Below, one piece after another: positions 9,169 through 17,145 of a stretch of DNA of 64,000 bases (position 1 is the first letter of the stretch; the number at the start of each line of letters is the position of its first letter). The DNA is from Leucobacter luti (GTDB taxonomy: Bacteria > Actinomycetota > Actinomycetes > Actinomycetales > Microbacteriaceae): positions 1,488,001 to 1,552,000 of the forward strand of contig NZ_CP080492.1 in assembly GCF_019464495.1 (NCBI RefSeq). The letters run 5' to 3'. Below the pieces are notes generated by a model. That model saw nothing but the letters and a program-made list of their open reading frames with translations. It had not been told where the DNA came from and did not search any database. Both the position numbers and the translations under genes were made by a program.

Positions 9169-9202
9169 GGGGGGGGGGGGGGGGGGGGGCCCCCCCCCCC
9201 CC
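9169..9202. repeat. G21C13 homopolymer palindrome
   Basis: A run of 21 G (9169-9189) is followed directly by 13 C (9190-9202). This makes a perfect 13-bp G:C palindrome with no spacer. It lies 13 bases after the methyltransferase stop and 24 bases before the LysR start. It could be a slippage-prone tract, a terminator hairpin, or an assembly or gap-join artefact. Confidence 0.95.
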
Positions 9203-9226
9203 GTGTGTACCTGCGACAATGAGGCC

Positions 9227-10183
9227 ATGACGACGACGTTCACTCTGGTCCAGTTGCGCTACTTCGCTGAGGTGGCACGGCTTGAACATATGACCGCCGC
9301 TGCAGCGGAGTTGAACGTCACGCAGTCGACTCTGTCGAGCGCGATCGCGCAGCTTGAACGCGAACTCGGCGTAGAACTGTTCACTCGGATCCCGCGCCGC
9401 GGCCTTCGCCTCACCCCGGCGGGGGTCGCGCTCCTGACTCGGAGCGCGGCGTTCCTGGAGGACGCTGATCTCCTTGCGCGAGCCGTGCAGTCTTCAGGAG
9501 CAACGCTCAGCGGAGAGATTTCAGTGGGCTTGTACGCCCCGCTTGCTCCGTTCCAGGTACCGGCCATCCTGCACCGCTTTGAGCAGCAATTCCCAGATGT
9601 CGCGGTGACCTTTGTCGAGGGAGATCAGGGCACGCTGCAGGAGGCACTGTACGACGGCCGGTGTGAGATCGCTCTCATGTACGATCTGGGCGTCGATGAA
9701 CGGTTTGAGCGCACGGTCATTGATCGCGTTCCGCCGCACGTAATCGTCTCGGAGCAGCACCCGCTCGTGCGGGCCGGACGCACCACGGCGGGGCTTGCGG
9801 ACTTCGCGGAAGAGCCGCTCATCCTCTTAAATCTCCCTCACACCAGCGGCTACTACCTCAGTCTGTTCCGACAGCTCGGAATCACGCCGAAAGTGCGCCA
9901 CGTCTCCCTCGGATACGAGACTGTGCGTTCCTTTGTCGCACGCGGTCACGGCTACTCGGTACTGAATCAGTGGGTCGACCACGGCATGACCTATTCAGGG
10001 TCGCGCGTGTGTCCGATTCGGCTCACGGATCAGTTACCTCCCACGGAGGTGTCACTCGTGCGCCGCCGCGGTCTCGCTCCCACGAAGAAAGCTCTGGCGT
10101 TCGCCCAGGTGTGCACCGACCTCTTTGCCGAGCACGCTCATACATCGAGAGAATCGATCGAAACAAACGGTATTCCTCGTTAG
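9227..10183 (+). CDS. LysR family transcriptional regulator
   Basis: A 318-residue LysR regulator. The N-terminal winged helix-turn-helix, LRYFAEVARLEHMTAAAAEL then LNVTQSTLSSAIAQLERELG and LFTRIPRRGLRLTPAG, is standard. The effector domain follows, with GEISVGLYAPLAPFQVPAIL and the hinge to a second Rossmann lobe. I chose ATG 9227 rather than the longer frame from 9203, because the extra residues come from the end of the C-tract. It is upstream of, and co-oriented with, the MFS, carbamoylase and amidase genes, with 98 bases between, so it is probably their activator. Its 5' region is unusual: the G21C13 tract ends 24 bases before the start codon and occupies the normal RBS/promoter area. Confidence 0.92.
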   Translation: MTTTFTLVQLRYFAEVARLEHMTAAAAELNVTQSTLSSAIAQLERELGVELFTRIPRRGLRLTPAGVALLTRSAAFLEDADLLARAVQSSGATLSGEISVGLYAPLAPFQVPAILHRFEQQFPDVAVTFVEGDQGTLQEALYDGRCEIALMYDLGVDERFERTVIDRVPPHVIVSEQHPLVRAGRTTAGLADFAEEPLILLNLPHTSGYYLSLFRQLGITPKVRHVSLGYETVRSFVARGHGYSVLNQWVDHGMTYSGSRVCPIRLTDQLPPTEVSLVRRRGLAPTKKALAFAQVCTDLFAEHAHTSRESIETNGIPR

Positions 10184-10281
10184 ACGCTCGAAGCGTATGG
10201 GCCAAAGATGGGAGCAGTTTCGCTCCCGTCAGCAGTGCAGCTGACAGCCTGCCCGCGAGACGCAACCCTCTGGAGGACGCA

Positions 10282-11709
10282 ATGACGCCGCAATCCGAAT
10301 CGACCCTCTCCCCGCCGTCCGGCGCAGCTGCACCGTCTGGCCGCGCGCCGGTCACCGATCCAGTCAACCTGCCAACTGGCCCAATTTCCGTCGCAGAACG
10401 GCGCACGCTCGACCGCGAGCGCCGCCGCGTTCTGCTCGCTGGGAGCGTGGGACAGTTCATCGAGTTCTACGACTTCACGCTCTACGGGCTCTCCGCGCTC
10501 ACCCTATCTGCACTATTTTTCCCGGATGTGAGCCCGGCGATCGCGCTGCTCTCCACCTTTGCGGCGTTCGGCGTGGCGTTCTTCGTGCGCCCGCTCGGGG
10601 GGCTCTTCTTTGGCGCTCTCGGGGATCGCTACGGTCGCCGCCCAGTCCTGTATGTGACACTGCTCACAATCGGGATCGCCACCACAGCAATTGGGCTGCT
10701 CCCCACCTACGCACAGATCGGCGTACTCGCCCCCATTCTGCTCGTGATTTGCAGGCTCCTGCAGGGCTTCTCCGCCGGCGGTGAGTCGGTTGGAGCCCCA
10801 GCATTCGTCTTTGAGCACGCACCAAAAGCACGGCGCGGGTTCTGGTTGAACATCACGCTTGCCGCGACAGCGCTTCCCTCCGTCGTCGGGGGCACCTTGA
10901 TCCTCGTGCTCTCGCAAAGCATGTCCGCCGCGTCGTTCGAGGCGTGGGGCTGGCGAATTCCATTCCTGATTGCACTCCCGCTCGCCTTGTTCGGGCTGTG
11001 GATCCGCTCCCACACCGAAGAGTCTGAGGCGTTCAAAGAGGTGCAGCGCACACAGCAGGCGCAGCAGAAGGAGCACACGCCAATCCGCGACGCGTTCCGT
11101 GAGAACTGGCTGCAGATGCTCCAAGTCATCATGGTAATGGGGCTCACCGCGATGGGGTTCTACTTCCTTTCAGGCTACTTCGTCACCTATGTGCAGACCG
11201 CAGGAGATCTCAGCCGCGAAGCAGCGCTGCTCGCCAATGCCGCCGCCATGCTGCTCTACGCACTCGTGCTCCCCGTCGCAGGCCTCATCGGCGACCGCTT
11301 TGGCCGGAAACCCATGCTCATCGTGGGGGCGGCGGCCATCGCAGTGCTCTCGGTGCCAGCGTTCATGCTCGTCACTTCGGGATCCTTCCCGCTCGCGCTG
11401 ATCGGTCAATTCCTCTTCGTGCTCGCGGTGTGCACGTACGGTGGCGGCTGCTACACGTTCTTTGTGGAGATCTTCACCACTCGCACACGGTTCACCTCAG
11501 CCGCGGTCAGCTACAACGTCGGCTATGCCGTGTTCGGGGGCACCGCGCCGTTCATCGGAACCTGGCTCGTGGGAGCCACCGATTTCGGAGCGAGCCCGGG
11601 TATCTACATGGCCGTTGCTGCCGCGGTGGTGTTCCTCGTCCTCATTCTCACCAACATCCCCGAAACTCACCCGCTCAAGCGGGTCAGCACCACAGGAGCC
11701 ATCAAGTGA
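10282..11709 (+). CDS. MFS transporter, metabolite:H+ symporter (MHS) family
   Basis: A 475-residue, 12-segment major facilitator. The first helix region GQFIEFYDFTLYGLSAL and the loop FGALGDRYGRRPVLYVTLL carry MHS signatures, and the second-half loop GLIGDRFGRKPMLIVG is the internal repeat of the same motif. The central insert EAFKEVQRTQQAQQKEHTP is cytoplasmic. MHS members import organic acids, betaines and related metabolites with protons. TGGAGG lies 8 bases before ATG 10282. The stop overlaps the GTG of the carbamoylase gene by 4 bases, so the transporter probably imports the substrate of the two hydrolases that follow (N-carbamoyl or amide compounds). The exact substrate is unknown. Confidence 0.9.
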   Translation: MTPQSESTLSPPSGAAAPSGRAPVTDPVNLPTGPISVAERRTLDRERRRVLLAGSVGQFIEFYDFTLYGLSALTLSALFFPDVSPAIALLSTFAAFGVAFFVRPLGGLFFGALGDRYGRRPVLYVTLLTIGIATTAIGLLPTYAQIGVLAPILLVICRLLQGFSAGGESVGAPAFVFEHAPKARRGFWLNITLAATALPSVVGGTLILVLSQSMSAASFEAWGWRIPFLIALPLALFGLWIRSHTEESEAFKEVQRTQQAQQKEHTPIRDAFRENWLQMLQVIMVMGLTAMGFYFLSGYFVTYVQTAGDLSREAALLANAAAMLLYALVLPVAGLIGDRFGRKPMLIVGAAAIAVLSVPAFMLVTSGSFPLALIGQFLFVLAVCTYGGGCYTFFVEIFTTRTRFTSAAVSYNVGYAVFGGTAPFIGTWLVGATDFGASPGIYMAVAAAVVFLVLILTNIPETHPLKRVSTTGAIK

Positions 11710-12971
11710 CCACTGCACTCCCCGCCGACGCAACAGCGTTCCTCACCGATTTCCACGCGGTCGCCGAGATCGGAGCCACGCCGAACGCGGGCGTGGACCG
11801 CCAAGCAGCGACTCCTGAGGACCGAGAAACACGCGAGTGGTTTCGCACCTACGCTGAGTCACGTGGGTGGGAGGTCCGCGTCGATGGAATCGGCAATCAG
11901 TTCGCGCTCCTCAACCTCACCTCAAACGCACCATACGTGCTGCTCGGCTCACATCTGGATTCGCAGCCGCTCGGTGGTCGTTTCGATGGAGCCTACGGTG
12001 TTATTGCCGGACTCCACGCGGCCGACCGCATCGCTCGCCGCGTCAGCACGGGCGCTGCTCCCCACGCACCCACCTACAATCTCGCCGTCGTGAATTGGTT
12101 CAACGAAGAGGGCGGCCGCTTCGCCCCGTCGATCATGGGCAGCTCAGTATTCGCGGGCATCATGGATGAAGCCGAAATGCGTGAGGTGCGCGATCTCCGT
12201 GGCATTTCAGTGCGCGAAGCGCTCGAGAGCATCGGCTACCTCGGCACCGATGAGCGGCCCGACATCGCCTCCTACGCGGAAATCCACATTGAGCAGGGCC
12301 GCATCCTCGAACGCGAGGGGATCCCCATCGGCGCCGTCGACGCGAGCTGGCACACGCAGAAGCTCGATATTGAAGTGCTCGGCGAGCAATCGCACACTGG
12401 AGCGACGCTCATGTCGGATCGTCACGACGCACTCCTCGGCGCTGCGAAGGTGATCCAGCGCGTGCATGAGGTCACCGATCTGTTCCCGCCGGAGACCCTC
12501 GTCTCTTCGGTCGGTCAGCTCACTCTGGAGCCCAACTCGCCCATCGTCGTGGCCCGCCGCGTCCATCTTGTCGCGGATCTCCGGGCAGACGACCGCGAGG
12601 TCGTGCGCTCCGCACGGGACAAGATCCTGAGCGATATTCGAGAGATCGAGGCGGAACACGGGCTGGTGATCAACGCTCGAGACTTTGACGTCCGCGCGAA
12701 TCAGCTCTACCCCGAGGCTGGCCTGCAACTCACCGAGCAGGTGGCGGACGCGCTCGGCACTGGCGCCCGTCGGATCCGCACCATGGCAGGGCACGACTCT
12801 GTCGCAATGAACCGGATCGCTCCAACCGTGATGCTCTTCATCCCCTCGGTCGATGGGGTCAGCCACTGTGAGCGTGAGTTCTCACGAGACGAGGACATGG
12901 TCACGGGAGTGGAGTTCCTCACAGAAGTTGCCTGGCGGCTCGTGCACGGCGCACTGCAGGAGACGAAATGA
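11706..12971 (+). CDS. M20-family N-carbamoyl-amino acid hydrolase / allantoate amidohydrolase type
   Basis: A 421-residue zinc amidohydrolase starting with GTG 11706, which overlaps the MFS stop. Metal ligands appear in order: H and D in LLGSHLDSQPLGGRFDGAYG, the paired glutamates in VNWFNEEGGRFAP, H in HIEQGRILE, and H in DGVSHCEREFS near the C-terminus. AGHDSVAMNRIAPTVMLFIPS is the hydantoinase/carbamoylase signature. The family includes L-N-carbamoylase, beta-ureidopropionase and allantoate amidohydrolase. These release ammonia and CO2 from a carbamoyl group. Its place between an importer and an amidase suggests use of an N-carbamoyl amino acid or ureide. A link to beta-alanine release for the aminotransferase at 663 is possible but speculative. 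Confidence 0.9.
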   Translation: MTTALPADATAFLTDFHAVAEIGATPNAGVDRQAATPEDRETREWFRTYAESRGWEVRVDGIGNQFALLNLTSNAPYVLLGSHLDSQPLGGRFDGAYGVIAGLHAADRIARRVSTGAAPHAPTYNLAVVNWFNEEGGRFAPSIMGSSVFAGIMDEAEMREVRDLRGISVREALESIGYLGTDERPDIASYAEIHIEQGRILEREGIPIGAVDASWHTQKLDIEVLGEQSHTGATLMSDRHDALLGAAKVIQRVHEVTDLFPPETLVSSVGQLTLEPNSPIVVARRVHLVADLRADDREVVRSARDKILSDIREIEAEHGLVINARDFDVRANQLYPEAGLQLTEQVADALGTGARRIRTMAGHDSVAMNRIAPTVMLFIPSVDGVSHCEREFSRDEDMVTGVEFLTEVAWRLVHGALQETK

Positions 12972-14452
12972 CTGAGACGAGCACGTGTGAGCTCACGCGG
13001 CTCGACGCCTATGCCGCTCGTGCGCTCTTTCGCTCCGGGGAGCTGGCGCCGAGCGAGCTTCTCGAAGCGACTTTTGCTCGCATTGCTGCGGTGAACGGCG
13101 ACCGCGAGACAGGCGTGAACGCGTTCACAGAGATCCTCGCCTCTGAGGCGCGTGAGCAGGCGCGGGCGGCGGACACGGCGTGGGCTGATGCCCGGTCCGA
13201 TGGATCCGAGCCACCACCCCTGCTCGGGATCCCTGTCGCAACAAAAGAGAAGCACGGCCTCGCTGGGCGGTCCCTGGAACAGGGACTCGCCTCGCAGCGC
13301 GGAGTCCTCGCCGACGCCCATCACCCCGTCGTTGAACGGGTGCTTCACGCGGGTGGGATCATCCACGCGCGTACCACTTCCCCGGAGTTCTCATGTGCCA
13401 CAGTGACGCACTCACCGGCCTGGGGGATCACGCGGAACCCGTGGCACCTCGCGGCTTCTCCTGGCGGCTCCTCGGGCGGAGCCGGATCCGCCCTCGCTGC
13501 TGGCATGGCGACCCTCGCCACGGCGTCCGACATCGCGGGCAGCACCAGGATCCCCGCCGGATTCACCGGAACAGTCGGGTACAAGGCGCCATACGGCCGT
13601 ATCCCCGGCCTGCCCCCGCTCTCGGCCGACTGGTATCGCGGTGACGGCCCGATGGCCCGCACGGTGGCGGACACTGCGCTCTTCGCCGGAGTGCTGAGCG
13701 GTCACCATGCAGTCGACCACGGCTCCGTCGGCGTGCCAGGCGCAGCTCCCATCTCATCGGCACGTCTCCGAGCGCCCAACATGCGCGGCCGCAGAATTGG
13801 CCTCGCACTCACGCTGGGCGACTACCCGGTGGCGCCGAGCATTCGCGCGAACACTGAGCGGGTGGCCCAGGTGCTTGAAGCCGCGGGGGCGGTGATCATT
13901 CCAGTCGAGCTGCCGTGGACCGTTGAACGAATCACTGCGACCACGTTTGCGCACTTCGGGTACATCCTCGGGCCGGCGATGGCGAAGCTCACCGCTGGCA
14001 CAGAATCTGAACTGGCGGCGTACACGACCCAGTTCATCGCTGACGCTGCCCGCGCGGCCGCAGACGTCTCTTTCCCCGAATCACTCGCGCTCGACGCCGC
14101 AATCCAGGGGGAGCTCGCCTCCGCAATGACGGGACTCGACGCGCTCCTGACCCCCGTGCAGGCCGTTGAGATGCTCGACGCAGCGGGAAACTACCTTGAC
14201 GGAATCGACGCGGTCGGCCCCGATGGACTGCCGGTTCACCTCGCCCACTACTGGGAAGCCCACATGACGAGCCCGTTCAACGTTGCAAACCGCTGCCCTG
14301 TGCTCGCGGTTCCCAGCGGGATTTCGAGCGTCGGAGTACCCACGGGAGTGCAGATCGTGGGCCACCCATGGGATGAGGCGACCGTGTTCGAAATCGGTGC
14401 TGCGATCGAGGCACGTATCGAGATGCCGGACTACCCGGATCTTCGTGCGTAG
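12968..14452 (+). CDS. Amidase (amidase signature family)
   Basis: A 494-residue amidase-signature hydrolase, overlapping the preceding gene by 4 bases (ATGA). The Ser-cisSer-Lys triad is visible: K in GIPVATKEKHGLAG, the cis-serine in AASPGGSSGGAGSALAAG, and the nucleophile in SDIAGSTRIPAGFTGTVGYK. N-terminal LTRLDAYAARALFRSGELAPSE is the usual family start. Members hydrolyse aliphatic or aromatic amides, and some act on allophanate or glutamyl-tRNA. The operon with a carbamoylase and an MHS transporter argues against a GatA role and for catabolism of an amide-bearing nutrient. No partner gatB or gatC is present. Confidence 0.9.
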   Translation: MTETSTCELTRLDAYAARALFRSGELAPSELLEATFARIAAVNGDRETGVNAFTEILASEAREQARAADTAWADARSDGSEPPPLLGIPVATKEKHGLAGRSLEQGLASQRGVLADAHHPVVERVLHAGGIIHARTTSPEFSCATVTHSPAWGITRNPWHLAASPGGSSGGAGSALAAGMATLATASDIAGSTRIPAGFTGTVGYKAPYGRIPGLPPLSADWYRGDGPMARTVADTALFAGVLSGHHAVDHGSVGVPGAAPISSARLRAPNMRGRRIGLALTLGDYPVAPSIRANTERVAQVLEAAGAVIIPVELPWTVERITATTFAHFGYILGPAMAKLTAGTESELAAYTTQFIADAARAAADVSFPESLALDAAIQGELASAMTGLDALLTPVQAVEMLDAAGNYLDGIDAVGPDGLPVHLAHYWEAHMTSPFNVANRCPVLAVPSGISSVGVPTGVQIVGHPWDEATVFEIGAAIEARIEMPDYPDLRA

Positions 14453-14528
14453 CGCGCGCTGCTGGGAGCCCGGTGGACTCGACGTGAGCGGGTGCCCTCG
14501 CTCCCCAGCGAGTGCACAACCGCGCAAC

Positions 14529-14933
14529 CTATTTCGGAGCAGTGACGCGCACGATCCCGGTCATCTCCGGGTGAACCGAGCAGTCATACGGAAACTCACC
14601 CGAGGCATCGAACACGTGCGTGTAGCTCCCGGTGCGCTGCAATTCGCTCACAAAGCTGCCGTCTTCAGCGACCACGTCGTGCTCAGCCGGTCCTTCGAAC
14701 TCCCAGCGCACTGCCTGCCCTGGCTCGATCTCAATCTCCCGCGGCTCGAACGCATTGTCGTAGGCACGCACAGTGATCGCCGCCTTTGCGCTGTCATCAG
14801 AGGGAACCAGTTCAGGCTTGCTCGGCGCGCAGCCTGCGAGAGCCACTGTTGCACCAAACCCGATGATCCCGGCGAGGCCAGTCAAAATACCGCGCCGTGA
14901 GATTCCAGGCGCCGTCACGTTACTCGGTCCCAT
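14529..14933 (-). CDS. Cupredoxin-domain lipoprotein with Tat-like signal
   Basis: A 134-residue exported protein. The signal peptide ISRRGILTGLAGIIGFGATV has a twin-arginine motif and ends in LAGC, a lipobox, so the mature protein is probably a lipoprotein. The mature part is a single plastocyanin-like domain, ITVRAYDNAFEPREIEIEPG. Type I copper ligands are a first histidine in AEHDVVAED and the cluster YDCSVHPEMTG (Cys, His, Met). It probably carries electrons or buffers copper at the cell surface. The frame is open to 14978, but that would overlap the lpdA stop, so ATG 14933 is preferred. It lies directly downstream of lpdA, and a respiratory link is plausible. Confidence 0.85.
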   Translation of the reverse strand: MGPSNVTAPGISRRGILTGLAGIIGFGATVALAGCAPSKPELVPSDDSAKAAITVRAYDNAFEPREIEIEPGQAVRWEFEGPAEHDVVAEDGSFVSELQRTGSYTHVFDASGEFPYDCSVHPEMTGIVRVTAPK

Positions 14934-14949
14934 CACGCTTCGCTCCCGA

Positions 14950-16389
14950 TCAATGGCGGTGCAGCGCGCGGGCAGCATCGGTGATTGCGCCCGTCATCGA
15001 CGGATACACGGCGAACGCCGACGCAACCTGGTCCACCGTCAGCCGGTGCTCAACTGCGAGCGCTACGGGGAAGATCAACTCGCTCGCACGGTGGGAAACA
15101 ATGACGCCGCCGATCACCGTGCCGGAAGCCTCCCAGGCGAAGAGCTTCACGAAGCCATCGGTGAACCCGATCATTTTCGCGCGCGGATTTACACTGAGCG
15201 GGATCGTATGCGAGATCGCTTTCGCGACATCGGCCGCACCCTCGAGGGTCCGCTGGTTCCAGCCGACAGTCGCAATTTCCGGGTAGGTAAACACGTTTGC
15301 CGCAACGTTTCGCAGATCGATCGGGCGCACGAAGTCGCCCAGCGCATGCATGATGGCCGTGCGCCCCTGCATTGAGGCAACCGAAGCGAGCGGGTAGAAA
15401 TCAGTGCAATCACCCGCAGCATAGATTGAGGGGATCGCGGTGCGGGCCACCTTGTTGACGCGGATGTGCCCGCTCTCGGTGAGCGCAACTCCGGCTTCTT
15501 CCAAGCCAAGGCCCGCCGTGTTCGGCACCGAGCCGACAGCCATCAGACAGTGCGAAGCCTCGATCGTGCGACCGTCCTCAAGCGTCACGAGCACACCGTT
15601 CTCGGTGCGGGTAACGGTGGACGCGCGTGACTTTGACATCACGTGCATGCCGAGTCGAGTGAACTCGCGCTCAATCACAGCAGCAGCGTCGGCATCCTCG
15701 CCCGGCAGCACCTGTTCACGGCTCGACACGAGGGTGACTTCGGCGCCGAGCGTGCGGTACGCGTTCGCGAATTCGGCGCCCGTCACGCCAGATCCGACGA
15801 CCACGAGATGTTCGGGGATCGCGGGCAGATCATAGAGCTGCTTCCACGTGAGAATTCGCTCCCCGTCAGGCTTCGAAGAGTCGAGCTCGCGCGGGCTCGC
15901 CCCAACGGCCACAACGATGGTGTCTGCCTCGATCCGGTCAAAGTCTGTGCCTTCGCCGTCGGCAGCGGTCGACACGAGCACCGCGTTCGGGCCGTCGAGA
16001 CGCCCCTCCCCCTGCACTACCCGGACGCCAGCGTCCTCAAGTGTGCGGAGCATATCTACGGACTGCGCTCCCGCCATGGCGAGCAGCCGCTTGTTTACGG
16101 CGGCAAGGTTCACCGCGATCTCGGGGCGAACAGGCTTGCCATCGCCGCCCGGGACGAACGCCTGCACTCCGAGCTTGCCCGAGTCCCGCACGGCCTGCAC
16201 TGCACCAGCGGTACCGATCAAGCTCTTCGAGGGCACCACGTCAGTGAGCACCGCAGCTCCACCGACGCCGGCACTTTCAATGAGCGTAACCTCGGCTCCG
16301 AGCTGGGCGCCAGCGAGCGCCGCCTCATAACCGCCAGGACCGCCACCCAGCACCGCGATGCGATGCTTCCGTTCATACGCTTTCGCCAT
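14950..16389 (-). CDS. lpdA: NAD(P)H-quinone dehydrogenase, flavoprotein disulfide reductase fold (LpdA-like)
   Basis: A 479-residue protein with FAD motif AVLGGGPGGYEAALAGAQLG, NAD(P) motif VVGSGVTGAEFANAYRTLGA and second FAD motif IYAAGDCTDFYPLASVASMQ. The redox-active cysteine pair of lipoamide dehydrogenases is missing: the segment reads GGAAVLTDVVPSKSLIG. The C-terminal catalytic His is also replaced (FAVYPSMTGAITDAAR instead of the usual HAHPT). This matches the actinobacterial LpdA group (for example Rv3303c), which reduces quinones and has no lipoamide activity. It is upstream of the cupredoxin gene on the same strand. Confidence 0.9.
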   Translation of the reverse strand: MAKAYERKHRIAVLGGGPGGYEAALAGAQLGAEVTLIESAGVGGAAVLTDVVPSKSLIGTAGAVQAVRDSGKLGVQAFVPGGDGKPVRPEIAVNLAAVNKRLLAMAGAQSVDMLRTLEDAGVRVVQGEGRLDGPNAVLVSTAADGEGTDFDRIEADTIVVAVGASPRELDSSKPDGERILTWKQLYDLPAIPEHLVVVGSGVTGAEFANAYRTLGAEVTLVSSREQVLPGEDADAAAVIEREFTRLGMHVMSKSRASTVTRTENGVLVTLEDGRTIEASHCLMAVGSVPNTAGLGLEEAGVALTESGHIRVNKVARTAIPSIYAAGDCTDFYPLASVASMQGRTAIMHALGDFVRPIDLRNVAANVFTYPEIATVGWNQRTLEGAADVAKAISHTIPLSVNPRAKMIGFTDGFVKLFAWEASGTVIGGVIVSHRASELIFPVALAVEHRLTVDQVASAFAVYPSMTGAITDAARALHRH

Positions 16390-16442
16390 GACCTCAGTCT
16401 ACGACCAGCTGCCGTCTCGCCGCGCCGTCACGGCAACACCGG

Positions 16443-16931
16443 CTAGGACGCGGAGCGCTCGCGCTGCACCATCTCGCTGGGCCAGCGCTTCTCAAGCCGA
16501 CGGTCCAGTGCCGTCCAATAGTTCTGCATGACGGGGCTGGTGCGCGCGCCCGTCCACAGTTCGATGTGGCGCACAGCGCCGCTATCTGCCCACAGCCACT
16601 CGTCAAACCAGGCGTCAACCGCTGTCGCAAGGGCCTCGCCGCGCTGTCTGCCTATGCCAGGACGGGGGCTCGCCTCGCGAAGTTCGCGGCAGAGCCACGT
16701 CACGCCCACGTGGGCCGGCACCGCAAGCTCTTGAATCTGAATGGGGGAAAAGACCTCGACAAAGACGCGCCCGTACGCCGACTCCGGAAGTTCACGCAGC
16801 CAGTCGCGCAACGCGGGAAGATCCGCGGCATCACAGGCAGCAAGGACACAGTCGATGCCAGCTGGATCCACGACGGATACCAGCTCGGGACGCGAGGCCG
16901 GGTCAAACTCGGCGGGATCGAAAGCATTCAC
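16443..16931 (-). CDS. Stand-alone SIP (siderophore-interacting protein) C-terminal domain
   Basis: A 162-residue protein whose body resembles only the C-terminal NADPH/ferredoxin-reductase-like half of siderophore-interacting proteins: CVLAACDAADLPALRDWLRE, LPESAYGRVFVEVFSPIQIQ, then VTWLCREL. The C-terminal part VDAWFDEWLWADSGAVRHIE and LWTGARTSPVMQNYWTAL also fits, with the R-x-Y ending of the family. The FAD-binding N-terminal half is absent, and no signal peptide or membrane segment is seen. Stand-alone SIP domains occur in Microbacteriaceae, but their role is not established. It may work with another reductase. A siderophore importer is encoded at 49.7-53.4 kb, not adjacent. Confidence 0.65.
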   Translation of the reverse strand: MNAFDPAEFDPASRPELVSVVDPAGIDCVLAACDAADLPALRDWLRELPESAYGRVFVEVFSPIQIQELAVPAHVGVTWLCRELREASPRPGIGRQRGEALATAVDAWFDEWLWADSGAVRHIELWTGARTSPVMQNYWTALDRRLEKRWPSEMVQRERSAS

Positions 16932-17145
16932 GGCACCAGCTTAGGCCATCCTTACCAACATCGGGTGATCTCTCGGCGAACGATCAGCATCGTTGTCAAC
17001 GCGTAACCCGCCGTAGCAATTGCGCAGCACCGGCTCGCGTGCCCGGTCGGGCATCAGCAACGGCCTATGATCAACGGGCAAGGGGTGCACGCACACAGAG
17101 CGTCGCATGGCAACCCGAACAATGACGTTGGAAGGACTGCCACAC

